DNA of 64,000 nucleotides from Rhizobiaceae bacterium (GTDB taxonomy: Bacteria > Pseudomonadota > Alphaproteobacteria > Rhizobiales > Rhizobiaceae). Location of the stretch: contig JAEPMD010000006.1 in NCBI GenBank assembly GCA_017644105.1, positions 1 through 64,000 of the forward strand. The letters run 5' to 3'. Made by a program: the position numbers and the translations under genes. A model generated the notes under the pieces. That model was not told where the DNA came from. It was given only the letters and a program-made list of their open reading frames with translations, and made no database searches. Below are positions 29,264-38,911 of this stretch, piece by piece. The first letter of the stretch is position 1, and each line of letters begins with the position of its first letter.

Positions 29264-29560
29264 ATGGGTGACGAAAGCGAAGCACCAAGTATCCTGAAGC
29301 TTCCAGATAATCTGGACTTAAATGCGGTGAGCGCAATGCATACTGAGCTGGTCGGTCTAAAGGGGCAAGATGTCGAGATTGATGCAGCCGATGTGAGAAA
29401 ATCCGGTGCGCAATGCGTTCAGGTTTTATTAGCTGCCAAAAAGACCTGGGATGCAGACGGCAAAAGCCTCGTAATTGGCTCCATGTCTGAAGCTTTTGGA
29501 AACACATTGAAATTACTTGGAATATCTGGCGAAGTATTGCCAACAAAGGAGACAGCGTAA
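29264..29560 (+). CDS. cheS: Chemotaxis STAS-domain protein CheS
   Basis: 98 residues forming one STAS-like domain (DNLDLNAVSAMHTELVGLKG, then VDVRKSGAQ-type core and GMSEAFGNTL-like end). In Sinorhizobium meliloti a 97-residue protein in the same place, CheS, binds CheA and speeds loss of phosphate from CheY1 by favouring CheA-CheY1 binding. Identity is assigned from size, domain and position directly before cheY1, with which it overlaps by one base (TAATG). First gene of the operon; ribosome-binding site AAAGGGA. Confidence 0.8.
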   Translation: MGDESEAPSILKLPDNLDLNAVSAMHTELVGLKGQDVEIDAADVRKSGAQCVQVLLAAKKTWDADGKSLVIGSMSEAFGNTLKLLGISGEVLPTKETA

Positions 29561-29925
29561 TGAAAACTAAGGTACTAACAGTCGATGATTCTCGCACAAT
29601 CAGAAACATGCTTTTGGTAACACTCAACAATGCCGGTTTTGACACTGTGCAGGCCGAAGATGGCATTGAAGGGCTTGAAGTTCTTGAAGAGTCCAATCCA
29701 GATGTGATCGTAACGGACATCAACATGCCGCGATTAGACGGTTTTGGCTTTATTGAAGGCGTTCGCCAGAATGATCTTTACAGAAGCGTACCGATCCTCG
29801 TTTTGACAACGGAAAGTGATGACGAGAAAAAGAATCGAGCACGCCAGGCGGGTGCAACAGGGTGGATCGTGAAACCGTTTGACCCAACGAAACTCGTATC
29901 GGCTATTGAGCGCGTCACAGCCTAA
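29560..29925 (+). CDS. cheY1: Chemotaxis response regulator CheY1
   Basis: A 121-residue single receiver domain. Phospho-acceptor Asp53 lies in VTDINMPRLDG, with the acidic pair VDDS at residues 9-11, Thr in VLTTES and the conserved Lys in WIVKPFDP. In rhizobia with two CheY proteins, CheY1 acts mainly as a phosphate sink and CheY2 controls motor speed. The TAATG overlap with cheS indicates coupled translation. Confidence 0.9.
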   Translation: MKTKVLTVDDSRTIRNMLLVTLNNAGFDTVQAEDGIEGLEVLEESNPDVIVTDINMPRLDGFGFIEGVRQNDLYRSVPILVLTTESDDEKKNRARQAGATGWIVKPFDPTKLVSAIERVTA

Positions 29926-29962
29926 ATTGAACTAACCAACTGCCTTATAGGACTTTTTCCTC

Positions 29963-32338
29963 ATGGATATGAACGAAATCAAGGAAATTTTCTTCCAAGA
30001 ATGTGAAGAGCAACTGACAGAACTGGAAACAGGGCTCCTTGCCATGAACGATGGTGATGATGATCCTGAAACGGTGAACGCGGTATTTCGTGCTGTTCAT
30101 TCCATTAAGGGTGGTGCTGGTGCATTTGGTTTGGATGATCTCGTCGCTTTTGCCCATGTGTTTGAAACGACTTTGGATTGTGTACGCTCAAATAAGTTGG
30201 AACCAGATGAAACCGTGATGAAGGTGATGCTTAAATCTGCAGATGTCTTGGCAGATTTAACCGCGGCCGCCAGAGATGGTGGGACTGTAGATCCAGCTCG
30301 CTCATCTACTTTAGCTAAAGATCTTGAAGCTCTGGCAAATGGCCAGCCATTACCAGATGGCGACGCCGCGCCTGAAGCTGCAGCTCCTGCTGCACCTGCT
30401 GCGCCCGCGGAACCGGTTGCAGAAGCAGCACCTGCTGCCGAAGCCAGTGAAGGGCCCGCGCCGACAGATGATAGTGGGTTCCAGCCAGTCCCATTTTCTT
30501 TTGACGATATGGATGAAGCGCCTGCAGAAGAAGCGCCGGAAGCAGCTGCTGATGGCAAAGTTTATACAGTCGAATTCAAGCCAAATGCCGGCCTTTATGC
30601 GAAGGGCAATGATACGGCTTTATTGTTCAGGGATTTGGCGCAACTTGGTCAGATGGAAGTGCGTTGTAATTCTGAAGCATTGCCTGATCTTGAAGGTATG
30701 GACCCTGAAGATTCCTATTTGACATGGAGTATCACGCTTACAACTGAAAGCGATGAAGACGCTATTCGTCAGGTCTTTGAATTTGCAGAGTGGGATTGCA
30801 AATTAGAGGTGACAGCTGGCAAACCAGATGCTGATGAAAATGCGGAAGAAGCACCTATGGTGCCGGTCCCGTTTGATCTTTCTATGCTTGGTGAACCTGA
30901 AAAAGAAGAAGCGCCTGCACCTGCGGCAGAGGCAAAAGAAGTGGCTGCTCCTGCGACAGCTCCCGCGCCAGCACCGGCACCTGTGCCGGCGGCACCCGTT
31001 GCCGAGGTCGCACCTACGCCTGCGCCAACGCCTGCGCCAACGCCTGCGCCTGAACCTGCACCGGCCAAGGCTGCGTCTCCGATTATTAAAGAGCCTGCGA
31101 AAAAGCCAAAAGTGTCCGCGGTTGCACCAGCTCAGCAAATTCGTGTCGATCTCGAGCGGGTTGACCGTTTGATTAACTTGGTCGGCGAGCTTGTCATTAA
31201 CCAAGCAATGCTTGCGCAAAGTGTCGGTGAAAACGAAGAAACAGTCAGCGGTCAAGGCAACAATATTAATCTTGGTCTTGACGAGTTGAACCAATTGACC
31301 CGCGAAATCCAAGATAGTGTGATGGCCATTCGTGCACAGCCTGTGAAGCCTGTGTTCCAGCGTATGTCACGTATTGTTCGTGAGAGCGCAGACATGGTTG
31401 GCAAAAATGTCCGTCTGGTCACTGAAGGTGAAAACACTGAAGTTGATAAAACAGTTATCGACAAGCTTGCAGAACCGTTAACACACATGATCCGAAACTC
31501 AGTTGATCATGGTCTTGAATCTGCTGAAGGTCGTATGGCAGCCGGTAAAGATCCGCAAGGCATGGTAAAGCTATCAGCGAAACATCGCTCTGGTCGTATC
31601 GTCATCGAAATTGAGGATGATGGTGCCGGAATTAATCGCGATCGCGTGAAGCAAAAAGCGTTGGATAACGGTCTTATAACACCGGAAAGCAACTTGTCGG
31701 ATGAAGAGATTGACAATTTGATTTTCCACCCCGGTTTCTCCACAGCAGAAGAGCTATCGGATATTTCCGGTCGTGGTGTGGGCATGGATGTTGTCAAAAA
31801 ATCGATCCAGTCCTTGGGTGGACGGATTTCTATTCAGTCAAACCCTGGTAAAGGCTCAATCTTCTCTATGAGTCTTCCGCTTACATTGGCTGTTCTCGAT
31901 GGTATGGTTGTGTCTGTTGCAGACCAAACACTTGTTGTGCCGCTCACAGCGATTGTCGAAACTTTGCAGCCAGAAAAATCTGATATTCACGGCTTTGGTG
32001 CAAAACAGCGTCTCATCGCTATTCGCGAAACATTCTGCCCATTGGTGGATGTTGGTGAGATCTTGAAATTCCGCGATGAGCCAGCGGACCCAATTGAGGG
32101 TGTTGCACTCCTAGTTGAAAGCGAAGGTGGCGGACAGCGTGCGCTTATGGTGGATGCAATCCAAGGCCAACGTCAGGTCGTGATCAAAAGCTTGGAATCC
32201 AACTATTCAAACGTTCCGGGAATTGCAGCCGCAACTATTCTAGGTGACGGTCGTGTTGCTCTGATCTTGGATGTCGACATGATCGTGTCAGCCTCCAAAG
32301 GGCAAGGTTTAGCCTTAGAAGAAATGATGTCAGCTTAA
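29963..32338 (+). CDS. cheA: Chemotaxis histidine kinase CheA
   Basis: 791 residues. Hpt domain (about 1-105) with phospho-acceptor His46 in FRAVHSIKGGAGAFG. An Ala/Pro/Glu-rich linker follows, then a P2-like CheY-binding domain (about 197-285) and a second linker with TPAP repeats. Next come the dimerisation domain (about 390-450, RVDRLINLVGELVINQ), the ATPase (N box HMIRNSVDHGLE, then EDDGAGI and GRGVGMDVV) and a C-terminal CheW-like domain (about 645-785). It transfers phosphate to CheY1, CheY2 and CheB. Because no cheW gene follows, the CheW coupling protein must be encoded elsewhere. Confidence 0.95.
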   Translation: MDMNEIKEIFFQECEEQLTELETGLLAMNDGDDDPETVNAVFRAVHSIKGGAGAFGLDDLVAFAHVFETTLDCVRSNKLEPDETVMKVMLKSADVLADLTAAARDGGTVDPARSSTLAKDLEALANGQPLPDGDAAPEAAAPAAPAAPAEPVAEAAPAAEASEGPAPTDDSGFQPVPFSFDDMDEAPAEEAPEAAADGKVYTVEFKPNAGLYAKGNDTALLFRDLAQLGQMEVRCNSEALPDLEGMDPEDSYLTWSITLTTESDEDAIRQVFEFAEWDCKLEVTAGKPDADENAEEAPMVPVPFDLSMLGEPEKEEAPAPAAEAKEVAAPATAPAPAPAPVPAAPVAEVAPTPAPTPAPTPAPEPAPAKAASPIIKEPAKKPKVSAVAPAQQIRVDLERVDRLINLVGELVINQAMLAQSVGENEETVSGQGNNINLGLDELNQLTREIQDSVMAIRAQPVKPVFQRMSRIVRESADMVGKNVRLVTEGENTEVDKTVIDKLAEPLTHMIRNSVDHGLESAEGRMAAGKDPQGMVKLSAKHRSGRIVIEIEDDGAGINRDRVKQKALDNGLITPESNLSDEEIDNLIFHPGFSTAEELSDISGRGVGMDVVKKSIQSLGGRISIQSNPGKGSIFSMSLPLTLAVLDGMVVSVADQTLVVPLTAIVETLQPEKSDIHGFGAKQRLIAIRETFCPLVDVGEILKFRDEPADPIEGVALLVESEGGGQRALMVDAIQGQRQVVIKSLESNYSNVPGIAAATILGDGRVALILDVDMIVSASKGQGLALEEMMSA
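31015..31052 (+). repeat. 12-bp tandem repeat in the cheA linker
   Basis: About three copies of a 12-bp unit (GCCTGCGCCAAC type) encode the TPAPTPAPTPAP linker of CheA. Such in-frame repeats can change length by slippage without breaking the gene. Confidence 0.6.
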
Positions 32339-32352
32339 GGACGAAATTTGTA

Positions 32353-33231
32353 ATGAGTGTTTCGAGTTCAATAATGGCAAACGGTTCCGCCTCAGAACAA
32401 TTAGTTTCTGGCGAATCACCGCTGACACGTCGCGATCTTTCAGATATTGCGGACATGATCTATGCGGATGCTGGCATCTTCCTAAATGAAAGCAAGGCTT
32501 CGCTTGTCTATTCGCGCCTTTCTAAGCGCTTAAGGAAGATTGGTCTTTCAAGTTTTAGAGAATATTGTGATCTGGTGAGCTCTGACCGAGGTGCTGAAGA
32601 ACGTCGGGAGATGCTCTCACAGTTAACAACAAATTTCACAAAATTTTATCGTGAACGTCATCATTTTGAGCATTTTGCGAGTGATGTTTTGCCGCCGCTT
32701 ATGGCACGCGCGAAAGCTGGTGGGCGTGTTAGAATCTGGTCATCTGCTTGTTCCTTGGGCCACGAGCCATATTCATTGGCCATGACAATTTTGTCGGCTT
32801 TCCCCGATGCCTGTAATTACGATTTTAAGCTACTTGCTTCTGATATTGATCCCAAAGTTGTGGCCTCGGCCAGCGAGGGCATCTACACAGCAGATGCGAT
32901 CGAGCCGGTCGGACCAGAGTTTCGAAACAGTTTCTTCAATGACTTGGGTCGCGGTAAGTTTCAGGTCAAACAAAATGTGAAGGACCTAATCTCTTTCCGT
33001 GAACTGAACCTGATTGCAAACTGGCCATTTAAAGGCAAATTTGATGTTGTTTTTTGCCGCAATGTCGTCATTTATTTTGATGATGCGACACAGGCAAAAA
33101 TTTGGCAACGCTATTCAGATGTCCTGTTGAAGGAAGGATATCTTTATATAGGCCATTCCGAGCGATTGTCGGGGGCTGCCAAAAGTCGCTTTAACAACGT
33201 TGGCGTGACTGCCTTCAGGTTTGAGGGGTAG
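32353..33231 (+). CDS. cheR: Chemoreceptor methyltransferase CheR
   Basis: 292 residues. The N-terminal helical domain is at about 25-95. The S-adenosylmethionine-binding domain has WSSACSLGHEPYSLAM, where the usual TGEE is LGHE, then LLASDIDPKV and FCRNVVIYFDD. It methylates Glu residues of chemoreceptors for adaptation. It starts 14 bp after cheA, where other rhizobial operons place cheW. Confidence 0.92.
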   Translation: MSVSSSIMANGSASEQLVSGESPLTRRDLSDIADMIYADAGIFLNESKASLVYSRLSKRLRKIGLSSFREYCDLVSSDRGAEERREMLSQLTTNFTKFYRERHHFEHFASDVLPPLMARAKAGGRVRIWSSACSLGHEPYSLAMTILSAFPDACNYDFKLLASDIDPKVVASASEGIYTADAIEPVGPEFRNSFFNDLGRGKFQVKQNVKDLISFRELNLIANWPFKGKFDVVFCRNVVIYFDDATQAKIWQRYSDVLLKEGYLYIGHSERLSGAAKSRFNNVGVTAFRFEG

Positions 33232-33237
33232 ATCGTG

Positions 33238-34290
33238 ATGTTAGATAAAGTCAAAGTTCTGGTTGTCGATGATTCTGCAACGATACGTGGTCTCTTACGT
33301 GCTGTTCTAAGTGCTGATCCTGAAATTCAGGTTGTTGGCGAAGCAGGCGACGCGATGGAAGCGCGCGGTGCAATTAAGTCGTTGAACCCAGATGTCGTAA
33401 CACTTGATATTGAGATGCCTAATATGAATGGCCTCGAGTTCTTGGAAAAGATTATGACATTAAGACCGATGCCAGTCATTATGGTGTCGACCTTGACACA
33501 TCGTGGCGCACAAGCAACGCTTTCAGCGCTTGAAATTGGTGCGTTTGATTGTATCGGTAAGCCAAGTCAGGGTGATAGCGCACCCTTTGCGGGCTTAGCA
33601 GACGTTGTGAAGGCGGCCGGACGCTCTAAGCGCAATTATACAAAGCCAGTTGCGAAAGTGCGCCAGCCAGTCAAACAACCAGATTATGATAATTACATTC
33701 CGGCGCGAAAAATTATTGCGATTGGTTCGTCAACTGGCGGCGTTGAGGCGCTCATTCAGGTCATTTCGAAATTTCCCAAAAACTGTCCACCAACGGTGAT
33801 CACGCAGCACATGCCACCGGCATTTACCAGCAGTTTTGCCAATAGATTGGATCGCTTGTCTGCACCTGTTGTCAAAGAAGCTGAAGATGGCGACCGTTTA
33901 GAGGTTGGAAAAGTTTTGGTTGCCCCAGGCGGGACGCGACAAATGGAAGTTATCAATCAGTCAGCTCCTCGAATTAGCCTGCAAGAAGGTGATCCGGTGT
34001 CTGGTCATTGTCCATCCGTCGATGTGTTGTTTAGTTCGGTTGCTAAAATTGCGAGAAAAAATGCTGTAGGTGTAATACTGACCGGTATGGGTCGGGATGG
34101 CGCAAATGGCCTTTTAGAAATGCGAGAAGCGGGTGCGCGCACAATTGGCCAAGATGAAAAATCTTGTGTCGTTTACGGGATGCCTAAGGTTGCGTTTGAA
34201 ATCGGAGCGGTTGAGACACAGCATGCCATCGGGGATATAACAGATCAAATATATAAGTTAACTGCAGTAAGAAGGGACAGGGTAGCCTAA
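33238..34290 (+). CDS. cheB: Chemotaxis methylesterase/deamidase CheB
   Basis: About 350 residues (ATG at 33238, with GTG at 33235 as an alternative). Receiver domain at about 5-125 with acceptor Asp in [10 protein letters not shown]. Catalytic domain at about 155-345 with the Ser-His-Asp triad: [19 protein letters not shown] and [10 protein letters not shown]. It removes methyl groups from chemoreceptors when phosphorylated by CheA. One-base overlap with cheY2 (TAATG). Confidence 0.93.
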   Translation: MLDKVKVLVVDDSATIRGLLRAVLSADPEIQVVGEAGDAMEARGAIKSLNPDVVTLDIEMPNMNGLEFLEKIMTLRPMPVIMVSTLTHRGAQATLSALEIGAFDCIGKPSQGDSAPFAGLADVVKAAGRSKRNYTKPVAKVRQPVKQPDYDNYIPARKIIAIGSSTGGVEALIQVISKFPKNCPPTVITQHMPPAFTSSFANRLDRLSAPVVKEAEDGDRLEVGKVLVAPGGTRQMEVINQSAPRISLQEGDPVSGHCPSVDVLFSSVAKIARKNAVGVILTGMGRDGANGLLEMREAGARTIGQDEKSCVVYGMPKVAFEIGAVETQHAIGDITDQIYKLTAVRRDRVA

Positions 34291-34676
34291 TGTCTATTGC
34301 ACAAAAAATAAAAGTCCTGATCGTGGACGATCAGGTAACCAGCCGACTACTTTTGGGGGAAGCGTTGCAATCGCTTGGCTTCAAAAATATCACAGTTGCT
34401 GCCGATGGTGCGCAGGGCCTAAAGATTATGCAGACCCAACCACATCATCTGGTCATTTCGGATTTTAACATGCCCAACATGGATGGTTTAGGCTTCCTGG
34501 AAGGTGTTCGCAAAAACCCTGCAACACAGAGAGCAGCATTTATCATGCTCACAGCACAAGGTGACCGTGAGCTCGTGAAGAAAGCAGCCGCACTGGGCGC
34601 AAATAATGTTCTTGCGAAACCATTTACGATCGAGAAGATGAAAGCTGCCATTGAGGCGGTGTTCGGAGCGCTTTAG
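34290..34676 (+). CDS. cheY2: Chemotaxis response regulator CheY2
   Basis: A 128-residue receiver domain with Asp58 in ISDFNMPNMDG, VDDQ at residues 12-15, the Thr in MLTAQGD and the Lys in VLAKPF. By position it corresponds to rhizobial CheY2, the regulator that acts on the flagellar motor. Overlaps cheB by one base and is followed by cheD after 3 bp. Confidence 0.9.
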   Translation: MSIAQKIKVLIVDDQVTSRLLLGEALQSLGFKNITVAADGAQGLKIMQTQPHHLVISDFNMPNMDGLGFLEGVRKNPATQRAAFIMLTAQGDRELVKKAAALGANNVLAKPFTIEKMKAAIEAVFGAL

Positions 34677-34679
34677 AAA

Positions 34680-35234
34680 ATGGAAGCAAGGGGGAAACGA
34701 GTTCACGTCATTCAAGGCGAGTACCAAGTGACAACTGATCCTGATGTGGTGTTATCAACCATTTTAGGTTCATGTGTGGCTGCTTGTCTGCGCGATCCAG
34801 TTGCTGGCGTTGGCGGAATGAATCATTTCCTGCTTCCCGGTGACGGTGGACAATCAGGTGGAGGTGAAAGTGCCCGATACGGTGTTCACCTCATGGAGTT
34901 GCTGATCAATGGACTTTTGAAAAAAGGTGCCAGTCGTGATCGCATTGAAGCCAAAATTATCGGCGGTGGTAAGACGATACCCGGTCTTTCCAATGTCGGT
35001 GAAAAAAATGCGATCTTTGCCAAATCATTTCTCGAAGATGAGGGCATTATGATTGTGGGAACTAATGTTGGCGGCGATCACGGACGTAAACTGGAGTATT
35101 GGCCAGTGAGCGGTCGTGCGCGACAATGTATTCTCAACGGTAACGAAGCCGAGCGCGCAGTTGCACGTGAACGTAAACCAATTCCGAAGGCTGCGCCAGC
35201 TGCTGCACCTAAGGATGATATTGAATTCTTTTGA
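34680..35234 (+). CDS. cheD: Chemoreceptor glutamine deamidase CheD
   Basis: 184 residues with the CheD catalytic Cys in [12 protein letters not shown] and His in [10 protein letters not shown], plus the downstream Thr/Ser region of the triad. It deamidates receptor Gln residues. The C-terminus ends KDDIEFF, strongly resembling the end of the next protein (GDLDFF). Confidence 0.9.
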   Translation: MEARGKRVHVIQGEYQVTTDPDVVLSTILGSCVAACLRDPVAGVGGMNHFLLPGDGGQSGGGESARYGVHLMELLINGLLKKGASRDRIEAKIIGGGKTIPGLSNVGEKNAIFAKSFLEDEGIMIVGTNVGGDHGRKLEYWPVSGRARQCILNGNEAERAVARERKPIPKAAPAAAPKDDIEFF

Positions 35235-35271
35235 TCAAATTTTTGAGTACTAGTTTGTAGAGGACGCGTAT

Positions 35272-35664
35272 ATGTCAAGTGTTTTAGAAAAAAAATACGG
35301 TGAATTTCATGAGCCGCTGGCGGAAATACTATCCCGTGTTGGTGTAGAAATGCAGGATGTTGCCGTCTTGATCGAGCGTCTGGAACCGATGCTTGAATGT
35401 GAAAAAGTTGCAAGTTCAGTCGATGCGATGGAGCATATGAAACTTCTCCAAGGTATCGATTTGGCGGTTCAAAAAGCACGCGGCTTGGCAGAATTTGTTG
35501 ATGCTGTTTCAAACGACGTCGATGTTGATCATTTAGTTGATTTAACAACGGCTCTCAATCTTATTACGCTTTCAGATTTGAAGAAGAAATTGTCCTCGGA
35601 AACTGAAACCACTGTTTCAGCAGATGAATATGAAAAAGCGTCTGGAGATTTGGATTTTTTCTAA
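35272..35664 (+). CDS. cheT: CheT-like chemotaxis protein with CheZ-type DxxxQ motif
   Basis: 130 residues, helical and acidic. Residues 63-67 read D-L-A-V-Q, matching the DxxxQ motif that CheZ uses to hydrolyse CheY phosphate (Asp143 and Gln147 in E. coli). The protein ends in an acidic, aromatic tail (SGDLDFF) reminiscent of the CheZ C-terminal peptide that binds CheY. The last gene of the S. meliloti che operon, cheT, encodes such a phosphatase. Here the role is inferred from position and motif; overall similarity to CheZ is too low to see by eye. Confidence 0.7.
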   Translation: MSSVLEKKYGEFHEPLAEILSRVGVEMQDVAVLIERLEPMLECEKVASSVDAMEHMKLLQGIDLAVQKARGLAEFVDAVSNDVDVDHLVDLTTALNLITLSDLKKKLSSETETTVSADEYEKASGDLDFF

Positions 35665-35824
35665 AAGCTTGATTACTCTTTATTAGCAGTCGATTGACTG
35701 CGTTCAGGCGCCAATTTTAAGTTAAAAGAACGCGTCCTCTGTTCGAACAGCTTAATTGCGCCATACTCACGCAAGTTTCAGCAACTAACTTGGAGATCGT
35801 TGTGATCTCTTTAGTGGTTGTGGA

Positions 35825-37567
35825 ATGAATCTGATCAATCAATTATCACAGATAGGCGGAAATCTATCTGAACTTGGGCAAGGGCGTTTGGCTGCATTAG
35901 GCGGCGTGGGTGCTTTTGCGGTAATTCTTATTATAGCTGCTGGATTATTTCTAAATAAGCCGGCAACAGAATCACTTTATATTGGGCTCACAAGCGACGA
36001 TATAAACTCAATCGGCATTGCATTATCTGAAGCTAGAATTGACTATGAAGTTGGTTCCGATGGGTCCAGCGTGAAAGTCGCAGCTGGCACAGCGCTTCAA
36101 GCTCGCGCAATTCTTGCAGAGCGCGGTTTACCCAACAGTTCTAGTGCAGGTTACGAACTCTTCGATGAGGTCGGATCATTGGGATTAACCAGTTTCATGC
36201 AAGAGGTCACACGCGTGCGCGCGTTAGAAGGTGAGATCGCAAGAACTATTCAGAAGATTAACGGCATCAATGCAGCGCGCGTTCATATTGTTATGGCCGA
36301 TACAGGGAATTTTCGCAGTGGGGAACAAAAACCATCCGCATCCGTGATGGTTAAAACAGGGAATGCCGTTGCACGTCGTTCAGCAGATTCCATCAGACAC
36401 TTGGTGGCATCTTCTGTTCCCGGGCTAACGGTGGATGAAGTGACAGTACTTGATTCGACGGGGAAATTGCTTGCTTCTGGCGATGACTTTTCCAACAGTA
36501 CGCTCAACCGCTCGATGTCTATTGTGCAGATCATTCAAAATGAAGTTGAAAATAATATCGATAAAGCGCTTTCACCGTTCTTGGGAATTGATAATTTCCG
36601 ATCAAGTGTCATGGCAAAGGTGAATACCGATACACAACAAATCCAGGAAACAGTATTTGATCCTGAATCTCGCGTTGAACGCTCAACGCGGGTCACAAGA
36701 GAGAATCAGACCTCTAATTCAACAACAACAGATGCTCCAGCAACTGTGGAGCAAAACATTCCTGACCAAACTCCTGCTGCAGGTGGTGCATCACCATCTT
36801 CAAGTGAATTGGCAGAACGAAAAGAAGAGCAAACAAACTACGAGATTAACTCAAAAGTTACGCAAACAGTGCGTAATAGTTATGATGTACAGAAACTCTC
36901 CATTGCTGTGGTCGTTAATGATGCGCGCGTTAAAGAAATGCTTGGTGCAGAAGCAACGCAGCAGCAGATTGATGATTATTTGGCAGAACTACAACAAGTC
37001 ATTGCGACGGCAGCTGGTCTTGATCCAGAGCGAGGCGATGCCATTAAACTTACAACCATGGAGTTTTTGGCGACAGAAATGTTGGCAGACTCTGTTGTAT
37101 CGGCAGGCTTTATGGAACTGCTGATGGCACAGCTTGGAACCATAATCAATGCAATCGCCTTTATTGTGGTTGCCTTCCTGTTGGTATGGTTTGGATTCCG
37201 CCCGATATTGGGTGGTGGCGCGTCGGCAAACGCGAATGCTTCAGGTGGTGGAGACGCTATTGCTGGACTCGAAGACATCGATGGTTTGGAATTGCCAGAC
37301 TTCTCACCCGGTGCAGGTGGTATGGATGGTATGCCAGCAGGTCCTGCATCTATGGAAGGCTTCGGTGCTGATTTTGGCTTCGATGCTGATGCCGAATTTG
37401 GCGGTGGTGGCGACGATGGTTCAGACGGGGTAGTGATTGAAGAAGGAATGGGCTTTACGGGCAGAGTTAAAGGTGGTCCGGAGAAAAGACTTTCTTCCAT
37501 GGTGGAAATTAGTGAAGAGCGCGCAGCCAAAGTTCTCCGTAAGTGGGCTGTTGGAGATGCTGCCTAG
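35825..37567 (+). CDS. fliF: Flagellar MS-ring protein FliF
   Basis: 580 residues. First membrane helix at about 25-43 (VGAFAVILIIAAGLFL), ring-building motifs (LGLTSFMQEVTRVRALEGEI, then NGINAARVHIVM), second helix at about 437-458 (IINAIAFIVVAFLLVWFGF) and a C-terminal FliG-binding tail (KRLSSMVEISEERAAKVLRKW). A Gly/Ala/Asp-rich linker of about 75 residues before the tail is longer than in enteric FliF. It forms the MS ring that anchors the rotor. About 160 bp separate it from cheT. Confidence 0.95.
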   Translation: MNLINQLSQIGGNLSELGQGRLAALGGVGAFAVILIIAAGLFLNKPATESLYIGLTSDDINSIGIALSEARIDYEVGSDGSSVKVAAGTALQARAILAERGLPNSSSAGYELFDEVGSLGLTSFMQEVTRVRALEGEIARTIQKINGINAARVHIVMADTGNFRSGEQKPSASVMVKTGNAVARRSADSIRHLVASSVPGLTVDEVTVLDSTGKLLASGDDFSNSTLNRSMSIVQIIQNEVENNIDKALSPFLGIDNFRSSVMAKVNTDTQQIQETVFDPESRVERSTRVTRENQTSNSTTTDAPATVEQNIPDQTPAAGGASPSSSELAERKEEQTNYEINSKVTQTVRNSYDVQKLSIAVVVNDARVKEMLGAEATQQQIDDYLAELQQVIATAAGLDPERGDAIKLTTMEFLATEMLADSVVSAGFMELLMAQLGTIINAIAFIVVAFLLVWFGFRPILGGGASANANASGGGDAIAGLEDIDGLELPDFSPGAGGMDGMPAGPASMEGFGADFGFDADAEFGGGGDDGSDGVVIEEGMGFTGRVKGGPEKRLSSMVEISEERAAKVLRKWAVGDAA

Positions 37568-38190
37568 AAGTGAATATTTGTTCGCGCAACGTCCCACGAC
37601 TAATTTTTAGATATAAATTATAGCAATTTTTCAATACTGGCTTTGCTCAATCTTTGAGTGAAAAGTGAGAAGTGATTCGTTTTTATACTAATATATTAGT
37701 AAATAGCGCTGAATTTCATTTCACTTCAGAAAATATTTTAGAATAGAAATCACAATTTTTGCGAAATTGCTTACAAAAAAGAAAAATTAATCCGCAACTA
37801 TTTCATATTTTTTGTGAATTTGAATCAAAAAAAATCTCACCCGTTATTAGAATGCTAACAGGTGAAATGACATTTCTCATATTGGCGAAATTCAGAAAAA
37901 TTAGATTAAAATAGGTGCAATAAAGGATGTTTCATATAGTAAATGATTCAAATCGTGATAATCTAAAAATTATGTTTGTAAAGTACTCAAAGATACCTAT
38001 AGATTTTAGTAATTTGATTGGTGATAATTGAGAAGATGGATGAAATCGCTAATCAGTATGCATTGGGGAAAGGAACTATTTAAGCAAACATTGCGTCGGT
38101 ATGTATCCGACTGCGAACTGGGGCTATGGTTATTTTGTCATGCTCGCGACAACGAATAACATTTAACGCGAAGGGCAGCTGTGAATTGTA
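37568..38190. other. AT-rich intergenic region upstream of visN
   Basis: About 620 bp, clearly more AT-rich than its surroundings and without credible open frames. It should hold the promoter of the visNR operon. The only clear structure is a leftward terminator-like hairpin at 37829-37866. Confidence 0.5.
37829..37866 (-). terminator. Leftward intrinsic terminator-like hairpin
   Basis: TCACC-C-GTTA (from 37837) pairs with TAAC-A-GGTGA (to 37865). On the minus strand the 3' arm is followed directly by GA and then eight T. No annotated minus-strand gene lies upstream of it. Confidence 0.5.
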
Positions 38191-38892
38191 ATGCTTGAGG
38201 ACACAACCACCATTGATGACTTAGGTGTGGAAGTGATGACCCGTGGGGGCTTTTTTGAGCAAATTTGTGACAGCGCGAATTCAAATCATATCAGCGACGG
38301 TTTAGAAATTGCTTGTAGATTCATCAATAGCAGTGCATATTTGTTGGTGCGTGATGATGGGTCTGAGGACTTTGTTATCAGTTCCAATTGGCCATATGAT
38401 CTAGCAAAAGAATTGGGCCAGGCAGTCGTATCTGAACGACCAGATGTCATGGAAGGTTTGCCAAGCCGGTCAGCATTTGAGCCAAGTTTCCTTGATGCTG
38501 GCGATCTATTTAGAATTCCCAAGCATTTTGCGAAGCAAATTTGTGTGCTTCCTGTCACATGCGGTGAACAGAAATTCATCATTCTTTTTCTATTTGAACC
38601 CGGTACATCTATTGCGCAGGAACGGCTTAGAGACGCTGCGCTTGCATGTTCTTATCACATTGCAGAATTTGTCCTGTCAAAAACAGCTGACAATAATCAG
38701 GCAGAACTCACGGATCGTGAGATGGAATGCCTGTCTTGGATAGCGAAAGGTAAAACCAGTGACGAGATTGCGCTCATAATTGGTATATCACGAAATACGG
38801 TCAATAATTATATTACTAGTATCATGAACAAGACCGCGACGAAGTCGCGTGCCGAAGCTGTAGCCGAAGCGGTACGTGGTCAGTTGATATGA
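38191..38892 (+). CDS. visN: LuxR-type motility regulator VisN
   Basis: 233 residues. An N-terminal sensor-like region (about 15-165) is followed by a GerE helix-turn-helix (about 170-230, LTDREMECLSWIAKGKTSDE and ISRNTVNNYI). In rhizobia VisN and VisR form a heterodimer at the top of the flagellar and chemotaxis hierarchy and activate rem. Identified by length, domain and position between fliF and visR. The N-terminal effector is unknown. Confidence 0.85.
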   Translation: MLEDTTTIDDLGVEVMTRGGFFEQICDSANSNHISDGLEIACRFINSSAYLLVRDDGSEDFVISSNWPYDLAKELGQAVVSERPDVMEGLPSRSAFEPSFLDAGDLFRIPKHFAKQICVLPVTCGEQKFIILFLFEPGTSIAQERLRDAALACSYHIAEFVLSKTADNNQAELTDREMECLSWIAKGKTSDEIALIIGISRNTVNNYITSIMNKTATKSRAEAVAEAVRGQLI

Positions 38893-38911
38893 TGGATCGG
38901 GGGCAAATTAC

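Noticed and set aside
29041-29271. 76-codon plus-strand frame just before cheS
   Set aside because: TTG start, no ribosome-binding site, overlaps cheS and shows no family feature.
30097-30558. 153-codon minus-strand frame inside cheA
   Set aside because: Ala/Ser/Gly-rich mirror of the Ala/Pro linker codons.
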